A DNA stretch of 64,000 nt from JBNKFV01 sp050290265. Lineage in GTDB: Bacteria > Pseudomonadota > Gammaproteobacteria > Pseudomonadales > Cellvibrionaceae. The notes beneath the pieces are model-generated. The model was not told where the DNA came from. It worked only from the letters and a program-made list of their open reading frames with translations, and searched no databases. Within the stretch, counting starts at the first letter, position 1. Each line of letters starts with the position of its first letter. This document shows positions 8,740 to 16,361 of the stretch, one piece after another. The stretch lies in assembly GCA_050290265.1 (NCBI GenBank), contig JBNKHI010000014.1:7139-71138 (forward strand), written 5' to 3'. A program made the translations under genes and the position numbers.

Positions 8740-10131
8740 TCATAAGATTCTGGAATACTTGACCGCCTGCGTTGCGGGGGCTTTCAAATAGGCATCAAAT
8801 GCCATACAAATACGACGAATCAATAAGCGCCCATCGGACGAAACTGTTAGTCCATTTGCATCCCTGGCAATAAGCCCGTCCTCTACCATCGGCATCAACT
8901 CCACCAAAGCGTCTGAGAAATAATTTTCAAAGTCGATGCTGTAGGCATGATTGAATGGCGCGAAGTCCAGTGAAAAATGGCAGATTAACTGGTTGATCAC
9001 AGCTTGACGCAGTTGATCATCGATCGTCAATGTTAAGCCTTTAAATGAAGGTGCAATACCCTTCTCAAGCGCTGCGGTATATTGTGGAATATCTTTGTAA
9101 TTTTGCACAAAAATATTATCAATAGAACTAATAGAAGAAACGCCAAACGCTAACAAATCGCAGTTTCCATGTGTCGCATAGCCCTGAAAATTCCGTTGTA
9201 ATAATCCTTGTTCCTGCGCAAGAACCAAAGAATCATCCGGCTTGGCAAAGTGGTCCATGCCAATATAAACATAACCAGCAGACTGCAGGGTCGCGATTGA
9301 ATACTCCAGAATACGTAATTTTTCTTGGGGCTCGGGCAATGCCGAGGCGTCAATTTGATTTTGACTTTTAAATAAATGCGGTAGATGCGCATAATTAAAC
9401 AACGATAAACGCTCAGGACTTAACTCAATTACTTTCTCAAGTGTTGCCGCAACACTATCAACTGTTTGGTGGGGTAAGCCGTAGATTAAATCCATGCTTA
9501 ATGACAAAAAGCCTTCCTGCTTCGCGCGCATGGAAAGTGCAGCGACCTCTTCCACGCTATTAAAGCGATTGACGGCCTTTTGTACATTTGGGTCAAAATC
9601 CTGAATACCCATACTTAATCGATTAAACCCAATATCCCGCAAAACACCTAAGGTATCCGGCGTCAAGCCACCTGGATGAATCTCAATAGAATACTCACCG
9701 CTATCATCGTCCAGCAAACGGAAGTACTTACGTGTCTCGGCCATTAACTCGCGCTTTTCGTCATCGCTGATGTAGGTCGGTGTCCCCCCCCCCCAATGCA
9801 GCTGATGAACGGGACGTTGATCATCAAATTGTGCAGATCTATGTGCTATTTCTTTTTTTAAGACATCAAGATAGGGTCGTGCGCGCTTTTTATTAGCCGT
9901 CACAATTTTATTGCAGCCACAGTAATAGCAAATCGTGTCGCAAAACGGGATATGGAAGTAAAGAGACAGCGGGCGCCCAGCCAGATTACTGCGGGCAATG
10001 GCAGCTTCCACTTCTGAAGTCGGATAGCCTTCGACAAATTGAGGTGCTGTAGGGTAAGAGGTGTAACGTGGCCCCGCCAGATCGTAACGCTGGATCATAG
10101 CCTGATTCCACTCTAACTTCGGTAGTGACAT
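8740..10131 (-). CDS. hemN: Oxygen-independent coproporphyrinogen III oxidase
   Basis: HemN converts coproporphyrinogen III to protoporphyrinogen IX without oxygen in heme synthesis, using a [4Fe-4S] cluster and S-adenosylmethionine. The 463-residue length is normal. The radical SAM cluster motif is FHIPFCDTICYYCGC (Cys64, 68, 71, and the HemN-specific Cys73), followed by LHWGGGTPTY (about 111-120). The C-terminal HemN_C domain is present. A perfect Anr/Fnr-type box lies 62 bases upstream, fitting induction in low oxygen. The Gly-Gly-Gly of the GGGTP motif is encoded by an uninterrupted 11-G tract on the coding strand (9784-9794), an unusual slippage-prone choice. Confidence 0.97.
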   Translation of the reverse strand: MSLPKLEWNQAMIQRYDLAGPRYTSYPTAPQFVEGYPTSEVEAAIARSNLAGRPLSLYFHIPFCDTICYYCGCNKIVTANKKRARPYLDVLKKEIAHRSAQFDDQRPVHQLHWGGGTPTYISDDEKRELMAETRKYFRLLDDDSGEYSIEIHPGGLTPDTLGVLRDIGFNRLSMGIQDFDPNVQKAVNRFNSVEEVAALSMRAKQEGFLSLSMDLIYGLPHQTVDSVAATLEKVIELSPERLSLFNYAHLPHLFKSQNQIDASALPEPQEKLRILEYSIATLQSAGYVYIGMDHFAKPDDSLVLAQEQGLLQRNFQGYATHGNCDLLAFGVSSISSIDNIFVQNYKDIPQYTAALEKGIAPSFKGLTLTIDDQLRQAVINQLICHFSLDFAPFNHAYSIDFENYFSDALVELMPMVEDGLIARDANGLTVSSDGRLLIRRICMAFDAYLKAPATQAVKYSRIL

Positions 10132-10193
10132 AACGCTGGCAGCCCTATTACAGAATACATTGCGTCATTGTAACCAGTGAAAAACAAAGCCTA

Positions 10194-10207
10194 TTGATGC
10201 CTATCAA
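10194..10207 (-). promoter_or_regulatory. Anr/Fnr box upstream of hemN
   Basis: TTGATGCCTATCAA is a perfect match to the Fnr/Anr consensus TTGAT-N4-ATCAA. It lies 62 bases before the hemN start, a position compatible with activation by an oxygen-sensing Fnr-family regulator. Anaerobic control of hemN by Anr is known in Pseudomonas. Confidence 0.85.
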
Positions 10208-10308
10208 GTAATGAACATTAAATTGCCGCTTTGATTATTGTCGAGGCGTTCATTCTTAAGAAGGGTGTTATTAGTATGGAGGATTTTATTATTGTGAAGA
10301 CAGCAGCA

Positions 10309-11082
10309 CTAATTCCCATCAGAAATAACTGTACCGCCATCAACCACAATAGTCTGGCCGGTAATAAAGCCTCCAGCAGCTGCAGCGAGCATAGACACAA
10401 CGCCGCTGACTTCAGCTACAGTCCCGACGCGTCGCAGAGGCGTCATACTCAACCTTTTCGACATGAAATCACCGTTTCCCATCAGAGGTTTTGACAGTGG
10501 CGTTTCAATAAGGCCTGGGGCCACGGTATTGACTGTAATCCCATCGGGCCCCAGCTCGACAGCCAGATTTCTGGCAAGCTGGCTCAAACCCGCCTTAGCG
10601 ACCCCATACAAGCCAATCATCTTATTGCCTCTCAAGCCGGCAATACTGGAAATAAATATAATGCGCCCTTTACCTTGCGCCCTCATCACAGGTGCCGCCC
10701 CTGAGCTTAGCCAAAGAGCTGACTGCAGGTTTACCGTCATTACATTATTCCACTGACTATTACTGACATCCAACAACGTACCCACATGGCCCTCTACCCC
10801 TGCACTACACACCAAAATATCGACGCGACCACGCCACGCTATGGCGTTAGCCAGAAGCGCATCCACACTTTCCCGGTGAGCCAGGTCTACCGCTATGGGG
10901 AGAGCAGCAATACCCTCTTTAGCAATTGCCTCCGCAGTGCTGCAACAACCTTGTTCATTAATGTCAGCCAAAATGACAGCTGCCCCCTGTCGACCCAATG
11001 TCGCTGCAATCGCTTGACCGATACCACTTGCCGCACCGGTGACTAACGCCACACAACCACTTAAATCGAATGGACTATTCAT
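10309..11082 (-). CDS. SDR family oxidoreductase
   Basis: This is a classical short-chain dehydrogenase/reductase of 257 residues. It has the NAD(P)-binding TGAASGIG (15-22), CSAG at 92-95 (in place of NNAG), a catalytic Ser at 145/146, and YGVAK with Tyr159 and Lys163. The C-terminus ends in the usual GQTIVVDGG. Asp40 after the second strand suggests a preference for NAD. The ATG at 11082 is chosen because it is preceded by TTGGGAT; an in-frame TTG lies four codons earlier. The substrate cannot be read. It is on the same strand as the Rieske protein gene upstream and may be co-transcribed. Confidence 0.92.
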   Translation of the reverse strand: MNSPFDLSGCVALVTGAASGIGQAIAATLGRQGAAVILADINEQGCCSTAEAIAKEGIAALPIAVDLAHRESVDALLANAIAWRGRVDILVCSAGVEGHVGTLLDVSNSQWNNVMTVNLQSALWLSSGAAPVMRAQGKGRIIFISSIAGLRGNKMIGLYGVAKAGLSQLARNLAVELGPDGITVNTVAPGLIETPLSKPLMGNGDFMSKRLSMTPLRRVGTVAEVSGVVSMLAAAAGGFITGQTIVVDGGTVISDGN

Positions 11083-11181
11083 TTTATATCCCAACTCAGT
11101 GAACGCAGAATCAGCTCATTTAATACCTGTTAACCGCTTTAATAAATTCCAGCCTGAGGCAAATTTTACTGGCATAAATAA

Positions 11182-11550
11182 TTATTTTTCAGAATCAACA
11201 TTACGGTAAAAGTATAAATAACCATCACTGCCAACCTGCACATCGACGGACTTTAAAGCTTCACCCAAACAGGGGCCCATCGAACAAACTCCCGTCTCAA
11301 TATCAAACATTGCGCCGTGGGCTGAGCATATTATTTTTGATCGCTTTCCATTTAAATAGCGATCTTTTTTCCAAGGCATAGATGACCCTTCGTAGCCCTT
11401 ATGCGGACAGAAATTTCGCCAACCAACTACGTCATTATTACGGCGCACAACAAAGAAATCATCTCTTCCTGATCCATCTAAATCGAAGCCCTTGGCAGAG
11501 CCATCCTCAATCTCCGCTAAGGCACACAGTTTGATAACATCTTCAATCAT
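11182..11550 (-). CDS. Rieske [2Fe-2S] ferredoxin-like protein
   Basis: This is a single Rieske domain with both ligand boxes: Cys48-Pro-His50 (NFCPHKG) and Cys75-Ser-Ala-His78 (IICSAHGAMFD). The second box continues as ETGVCSMGPC, typical of small Rieske ferredoxins that feed electrons to oxygenases. The ATG at 11550 gives 122 residues, the normal length for stand-alone Rieske proteins; an in-frame start at 11652 would add a 34-residue extension without clear homology. It is transcribed with the SDR and divergently from the MetE-like gene. No oxygenase partner is in this window. Confidence 0.85.
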   Translation of the reverse strand: MIEDVIKLCALAEIEDGSAKGFDLDGSGRDDFFVVRRNNDVVGWRNFCPHKGYEGSSMPWKKDRYLNGKRSKIICSAHGAMFDIETGVCSMGPCLGEALKSVDVQVGSDGYLYFYRNVDSEK

Positions 11551-11835
11551 TGTAAATTCACCAGTAATCCGCGCAAAACAGCTTAATTTCTGTCGAGACA
11601 GCCACTCAATATCGTGCTTTATAGCCATTATTATCCAGCCAATACAGCACACAAATCCAGCTAATCAACGCTTATTGGCATTGCCATTACAGATAGTTAT
11701 GATCCAGATAATCGATCAATGTCTTTATGTTCAACAAGACACAACATGACGCTTACATCGCTATGATCTCTATGTCAGAATCATTGTCTACAATAACACT
11801 GACCTAAAAGAATAATTAATGCCAGGAATCAAATT

Positions 11836-12972
11836 ATGAGTAATGTATTTTTTGACACGACCCATGTTGGCAGCCTCCCCCGCAGCCTAGAACTTGCCGA
11901 ATTTCTTATTGCTATCGATCATCATAAAGACGTCGACATGCAGGCTTTTGAGCAACTAGTGCAGTCCGAAATCACGAAAGCAGTGCAACAACAAGCAGAT
12001 GCGGGAGTCTCTATTGTCAGTGACGGCGAACTCGGCAAGGTTGGGTATTCGACATACATTACCGAGCGACTCAGTGGCTTTGGTGGAAACTGCCCCCGCA
12101 AACCGGCTATGGATCTGGCAGCTCATCCGAATCTTGCCAAAAAGCTGGCATTAATTATGGGTGACCAGGAATTCGTGCGTGCATCTTGTATCGACAAGGT
12201 TAGGCTCATCAATCTTGATCCACTGCACAAAGATATTAAACACTTCAAAGCAGCTCTTGAACGCTGCAACCAGCCTGTTCGAGGCTTTATGAACTCGGCA
12301 TCGCCAGGCCTCATCACGGCATTCCAACCTAATCAATATTACCCAAGCCACGAGGCTTATTTGGCAGACTTGGCAACGGCTATGCAAGCCGAGTACGAAG
12401 CTATCGTCAGCGCTGGTTTTGATTTGCAATTGGACTGCCCCGATCTAGCAATGTCCCGACACACTGGTTATCAAGATAAAACCGAAGCGGAGTTTTTAAA
12501 GATTGCCGAAGCGAATGTTGAAGCGATAAACGCCGCAACAGCAAATATTCCTCCGGAACGTTTGCGAATGCATATTTGCTGGGGCAATTACGAGGGACCG
12601 CATGATCACGATATTCCGCTGAAAAAGGTTATCAACATTATTTTAAAAGCACGCCCCGCTACCATTTTGTTTGAAGGCGCAAATCCCTGTCATGAACATG
12701 AGTGGACCGTCTGGCGTGACACACCAATTCCAGACAACAAAATTCTCGCGCCGGGTTTGATAGACACCTGCTCAAACTATGTCGAGCACCCGGAGCTTAT
12801 TGCACAACGCCTGCAACGCTTTGTCGATATCGTCGGCGCCGAAAGGGTCATCGCCAGTACTGACTGTGGTTTTGGCACCTTCGCAGGCTACGGAAAAATA
12901 GACCCCGAAGTGACGTGGAAGAAATTGAGGAACTTACGCAAAGGCGCAGATTTAGCAGCCAGTCGCTTATAA
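11836..12972 (+). CDS. MetE C-terminal-like zinc methyltransferase / alkyl transferase
   Basis: This 378-residue protein resembles the C-terminal catalytic half of cobalamin-independent methionine synthase. It opens with the family's THVGSLPR (9-16) and keeps the likely zinc ligands His246, Cys248 (HICWGNYEGPH), Glu280 (FEGANP) and Cys344 (STDCGFG). Stand-alone members act as methionine-synthase-II-like, epoxyalkane:CoM transferase-like or demethylating enzymes, so the thiol and alkyl substrates are open. The N-terminal half of true MetE is missing, as is normal for this subgroup. It is divergent from the Rieske and SDR genes, which suggests a small catabolic module. Confidence 0.85.
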   Translation: MSNVFFDTTHVGSLPRSLELAEFLIAIDHHKDVDMQAFEQLVQSEITKAVQQQADAGVSIVSDGELGKVGYSTYITERLSGFGGNCPRKPAMDLAAHPNLAKKLALIMGDQEFVRASCIDKVRLINLDPLHKDIKHFKAALERCNQPVRGFMNSASPGLITAFQPNQYYPSHEAYLADLATAMQAEYEAIVSAGFDLQLDCPDLAMSRHTGYQDKTEAEFLKIAEANVEAINAATANIPPERLRMHICWGNYEGPHDHDIPLKKVINIILKARPATILFEGANPCHEHEWTVWRDTPIPDNKILAPGLIDTCSNYVEHPELIAQRLQRFVDIVGAERVIASTDCGFGTFAGYGKIDPEVTWKKLRNLRKGADLAASRL

Positions 12973-12985
12973 ATACTTCACACCC

Positions 12986-13016
12986 AGCAACCGCTAATTA
13001 CCATAGCGGTTGCTTA
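12986..13016 (+). terminator. Probable terminator after the MetE-like gene
   Basis: A 10-bp inverted repeat (AGCAACCGCT at 12986-12995 with AGCGGTTGCT at 13005-13014) lies 13 bases after the stop. The T-tail is weak, so the call is tentative. Confidence 0.5.
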
Positions 13017-13073
13017 ACCCATTATAAAATTAGCAGTAGTTTCATTAGTGAACCGGTATAATAGCCAATATAA

Positions 13074-13790
13074 CTACTCTTTTAGCTTCACCACAATCTT
13101 TCCGTCACTAACCTTAATATATTCAATCCCTTCGGAAAAACTTTTCCAAAAACCTTCGCCACGACCAAATTCACTGACTAGATCAACATTTTTTAAATTA
13201 CCCATCCAGGCATTAGGTACAGGAACCCCCCACGCACTCACGCCCTTAAACCTAACGACAGGCTTACCATCTACGAAATTAAATTCAATACCAGCGGTAA
13301 GGCTTAATGTCTTACCGCCAAAAACTGGCATTTCAGGATCCAAAGGCATCAATAACCTGGCGCTTGCGAGGTTGTTTGACAGATCAATAGCAAACTTATC
13401 AGCCATATCAGTATTATGCGCGATCAACGCATTGACCTCCCGCTCACTAAAGACAACTTCGCGGTCGGCACCCTGTTCGGAGTATGCTTCTGGCTTTAAC
13501 GGCTTCACAGCACCGCCTCCCGAACTAGCAGGACCAGACATTGTTGGTAAATGTAGTATTTCCAATTTTTGATTTAACGTTCGAGTTTCGTTGGAAGAGA
13601 GACTCACAGGCGAAAATTCAGAGGGAAATAAATAGCTTTTAATCAGCCAGCCAGCCAACAAAATCGTCAGCAATACAATAATAGTGATACCAAAAGTTTT
13701 CCAAGGATTCCGCCCCTGGGGAGGCAAATGATTGCCCGGTGATACAATACCCGAAGAAGGCGGTACGTTCTTGGTTTCCGGAAAATTCAT
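13074..13790 (-). CDS. Membrane-anchored conserved protein of unknown function
   Basis: No named family is recognised. The 238-residue product has a short Pro-rich cytoplasmic N-terminus, one membrane segment (about 33-53, FGITIIVLLTILLAGWLI) and an extracytoplasmic part. The latter holds a conserved-looking stretch (VFSEREVNALIAHN, FAIDLSNNLASARLLMPLDP, KPVVRFKGVSAWGVPVPNAWMG). This resembles single-pass proteins often annotated only as hypothetical in gammaproteobacteria. A decayed second copy of its 3' end lies about 0.7 kb away in the opposite orientation (14411-14496). Confidence 0.75.
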   Translation of the reverse strand: MNFPETKNVPPSSGIVSPGNHLPPQGRNPWKTFGITIIVLLTILLAGWLIKSYLFPSEFSPVSLSSNETRTLNQKLEILHLPTMSGPASSGGGAVKPLKPEAYSEQGADREVVFSEREVNALIAHNTDMADKFAIDLSNNLASARLLMPLDPEMPVFGGKTLSLTAGIEFNFVDGKPVVRFKGVSAWGVPVPNAWMGNLKNVDLVSEFGRGEGFWKSFSEGIEYIKVSDGKIVVKLKE

Positions 13791-14410
13791 AGCTCTCTAC
13801 CTTCATTAAAATGTCGCTCCAAGGATAACATTTATGCCACTAAAGCAGGCAGCCCTTTTGAGGACCACTGAACAGACAAAAAAATTGTAAATTAGCGATT
13901 TCGAATCAAGAATGAGCAACCAAGCGTCTAATACAAAAGCATTAAACCCTTCAACATTCCAACAAACTTATAATGATATAGACGACACTGGCTACTCATG
14001 GAAAAGTGGGATAAAAAATAAATTGTGATGTAAGTATCACAATTAAATTTGTATAAGCCTCGTGCTACCTATATCTTCCTCAGCACTGGACGTATGCAAT
14101 GCTTCCGGAAAATGCAAAGAGAAGGAATAGGTCAATGATTGACTCTACAGGCAACGCACAAGGGAACATCGCATGCCGCGCAAGGGAATGCTTTTTACAT
14201 AAGCCGAAATGTAAACTATTTTATTAACTGGGTATATGATGCCTTGGATCAGCTGAACAATTGTTTTCAGGCACCTGTTTTCAGACACCTATATTCAAAA
14301 AATATTCATATCCACCCACGTCAAATACTACGCTTTATTTTCGCCGCTCTATTCAAAGCACTATAAGACCAGCTTAATACTTTTATTGGAATGCGTAATA
14401 CATATCAACC
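13791..14410. other. Gene-poor region with a palindrome
   Basis: About 620 bases with no convincing gene on either strand. The only ordered feature is the perfect inverted repeat at 14021-14044. A 75-residue plus-strand frame at 14139-14366 has no ribosome binding site and no family resemblance. Confidence 0.55.
14021..14044. promoter_or_regulatory. Perfect palindrome, operator-like
   Basis: AATTGTGAT and ATCACAATT form a perfect 9-bp inverted repeat separated by GTAAGT. The symmetry and size fit a dimeric regulator site. The TGTGA/TCACA half-sites recall CRP, but they are 8 bases apart instead of 6. No gene start is close: the nearest, on the minus strand, is about 230 bases away. Confidence 0.45.
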
Positions 14411-14496
14411 CTTGGTCAAACCAATGGATTGGGTCATAGCGAAGTTTTTGGATAAATTTTTCCGAAGGGATTGGATCTATTAAGTTGAACGTGTGA
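14411..14496 (+). pseudogene. Decayed copy of the 3' end of the 13074-13790 gene
   Basis: Read on the plus strand, this stretch encodes FWINFSEGIGSIKLNV and a stop. This parallels the C-terminal FWKSFSEGIEYIKVSDG of the membrane-anchored protein encoded at 13074-13790 on the minus strand. The DNA matches over about 75 bases, including an identical TTTTTCCGAAGGGATTG, but with single-base indels and an in-frame stop (TAG) upstream. No 5' part is found, so this is a relic of an inverted duplication or of a lost paralogue. Confidence 0.65.
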
Positions 14497-14570
14497 ACAA
14501 ACGAAAGAGAATCATCGTGACGGGTAAGGAGCCGAAGCCACCTTACCAGCCACCACACAACAAAGCACAT

Positions 14571-16154
14571 CTACTTTGTCACAAATTCCTCCACCAAATC
14601 TAAACGCTCCTTCGCAGGGTCGGTAACAAAAGCCGTTTGCTCTTCACCAAATAAAAAAAGTTTTGGATTTTTTGGATTATATTTTTTCCAGTCATTCTTT
14701 AGCGCCGGAGCGCCTCTTTTTGCAAACGCTACCCATCTATTGTGCATCGCATTAGCAGTATGCCAATCATTTGGACTTAACTCAGCATAGCGGCTATCTA
14801 TGGTTTTAAATACAAATGGAATTTCTGTCGCATGAAATGCTCCTGCGACTTTTTCTCGCTCTGACTCAGTCACATAATCAAAACGATACAACCAGGCTGG
14901 ATTACTTTGAGAAGCCAGTGTTTTAACCACGTAACGAGCGGGCTCTACAAACATAACATCCCCATTGATAATGCCGCCCATTAAAAGTCTAGGGTTTTTA
15001 TGGTCTTGGGTTTGAAAAATATCAATTGCACGCGCTTCGTCAACACCCGTTTTATCAAGAAAACCTTGCACAATTTTCGATGCCATCTCTGGCATAAAAT
15101 CAACCATAAAAGCCCATTCATAGTTATTAGCGCCGGCAATATAAGGTACCTTTTGATAGTCTCCTTTTTTGAAGGCCTCTTCTACTGTCTGAACCACTAA
15201 TTCGCCGTCAATCATTGGACCAGCATAAGTATCAGGCTGACCGCTCGCCATATTCATATTATTAACAATATCTTCAGCGGATAAGGCTCTTAATTTTCTT
15301 AATCCCTCAGCACCTAAATTATCAATACCTTTTTCTTTTGCAAACGCCACACCTAAATCTTCACCTGACGGATGAGTATCTCCGGGATCTTTACGCAATT
15401 TGGTTGTCCACCATCCACGTTTGCGCCCACCACCAGACTGAGCTATGGCCTTATTAAACAAACCTGATACATACTTTGGATTTGCAGTCATCAAAGTATT
15501 AACGGAACCACCACCAGCGGATTCACCAAAAATAGTCACATTATCTGGGTCACCACCAAACTGCTCTATATTGCGTTGTACCCACTGTAGTGCAGCAACT
15601 TGATCCATATACCCATAATTACCTAATAGGCCACCACTATTTTCTGCGGTTAATGCTGGGTGCCCAAAAAAGCCAAACCGGCCTAAGCGATAATTAAAGC
15701 TAACGAAAACCACACCACTTTCAGCGAAGTGCTTGCCAGTATAGACCGAAGGTGAGGACCCACCATTGGTAAACCCGCCACCATAAATCCAAACCATAAC
15801 TGGCAAAGGTTTTTTAGCACTTTTTGCCGGCTTCCAGACATTAAGGTAAAGACAATCTTCACTAATGGGACCACCCAAGGGCGCGGCATCTCCAGGAAAA
15901 GGTTTCTGCATACAGTCGAAGCCATAATGGTCTGCAGGACGAACGCCCTTCCAAGGTACGACCGGCTGTGGAGGCATCCAACGTAAATCACCTACCGGCG
16001 CTGCGGCAAACGGAATGCCCTTAAAACTAATAACCCCACTATCACTTACACCCTTTATGTCACCGCCGGTTACCGTCACCACCGGATCATGAGAACTCTC
16101 TGCAAAACAAGATAACGAAGTTAAAAATATAAGAAAAAGACTGAGCTTACGCAT
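14571..16154 (-). CDS. Secreted type-B carboxylesterase
   Basis: This alpha/beta-hydrolase of the carboxylesterase/cholinesterase family hydrolyses ester bonds, probably in the periplasm or outside the cell. The ATG at 16154 is chosen because it starts a good signal peptide (1-18, ending CFA) and follows GGTGGA; the in-frame ATG at 16178 would put eight residues before it. The oxyanion loop GGG is at 125-127 and the nucleophile elbow GESAGG has Ser212. The acidic and His members lie in the C-terminal half (the HATEIPFVF segment carries the likely His). It is downstream of the ECF/FecR/TonB receptor genes and on the same strand, so it may hydrolyse the imported ligand. Confidence 0.92.
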   Translation of the reverse strand: MRKLSLFLIFLTSLSCFAESSHDPVVTVTGGDIKGVSDSGVISFKGIPFAAAPVGDLRWMPPQPVVPWKGVRPADHYGFDCMQKPFPGDAAPLGGPISEDCLYLNVWKPAKSAKKPLPVMVWIYGGGFTNGGSSPSVYTGKHFAESGVVFVSFNYRLGRFGFFGHPALTAENSGGLLGNYGYMDQVAALQWVQRNIEQFGGDPDNVTIFGESAGGGSVNTLMTANPKYVSGLFNKAIAQSGGGRKRGWWTTKLRKDPGDTHPSGEDLGVAFAKEKGIDNLGAEGLRKLRALSAEDIVNNMNMASGQPDTYAGPMIDGELVVQTVEEAFKKGDYQKVPYIAGANNYEWAFMVDFMPEMASKIVQGFLDKTGVDEARAIDIFQTQDHKNPRLLMGGIINGDVMFVEPARYVVKTLASQSNPAWLYRFDYVTESEREKVAGAFHATEIPFVFKTIDSRYAELSPNDWHTANAMHNRWVAFAKRGAPALKNDWKKYNPKNPKLFLFGEEQTAFVTDPAKERLDLVEEFVTK

Positions 16155-16309
16155 AAACTTATCCACCGTACCGAACATGAAAATAATATCGTATTGAAAA
16201 CTAGAGGTAGTTTTAATCAGGGCTGGTTATTTAGCAGTTAACTTCCGTCTTAAAATCTGAGGAAGATAATATTGAACGCAGTCAAATAACTAAAAATATC
16301 AATCATAAA

Positions 16310-16341
16310 GAAAGCCCCCAATGCACTATTGCAATGGGGGC
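16310..16341 (-). terminator. Terminator after the TonB receptor gene
   Basis: An 11-bp stem with one mismatch (16314-16324 with 16331-16341), read on the minus strand, is followed by a TTTCTTT tail. It separates the TonB receptor gene from the carboxylesterase gene. Confidence 0.75.
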
Positions 16342-16361
16342 AAAGGACAACAAACAACTAC

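Noticed and set aside
13048..13572. A 174-residue plus-strand gene
   Set aside because: It lies wholly opposite the membrane-anchored protein gene, which has a membrane segment and a matching relic; the plus-strand frame has no ribosome binding site.
14021..14044. CRP binding site
   Set aside because: The TGTGA and TCACA halves are 8 bases apart instead of 6 and no promoter or gene start is close; kept only as an unnamed palindrome.
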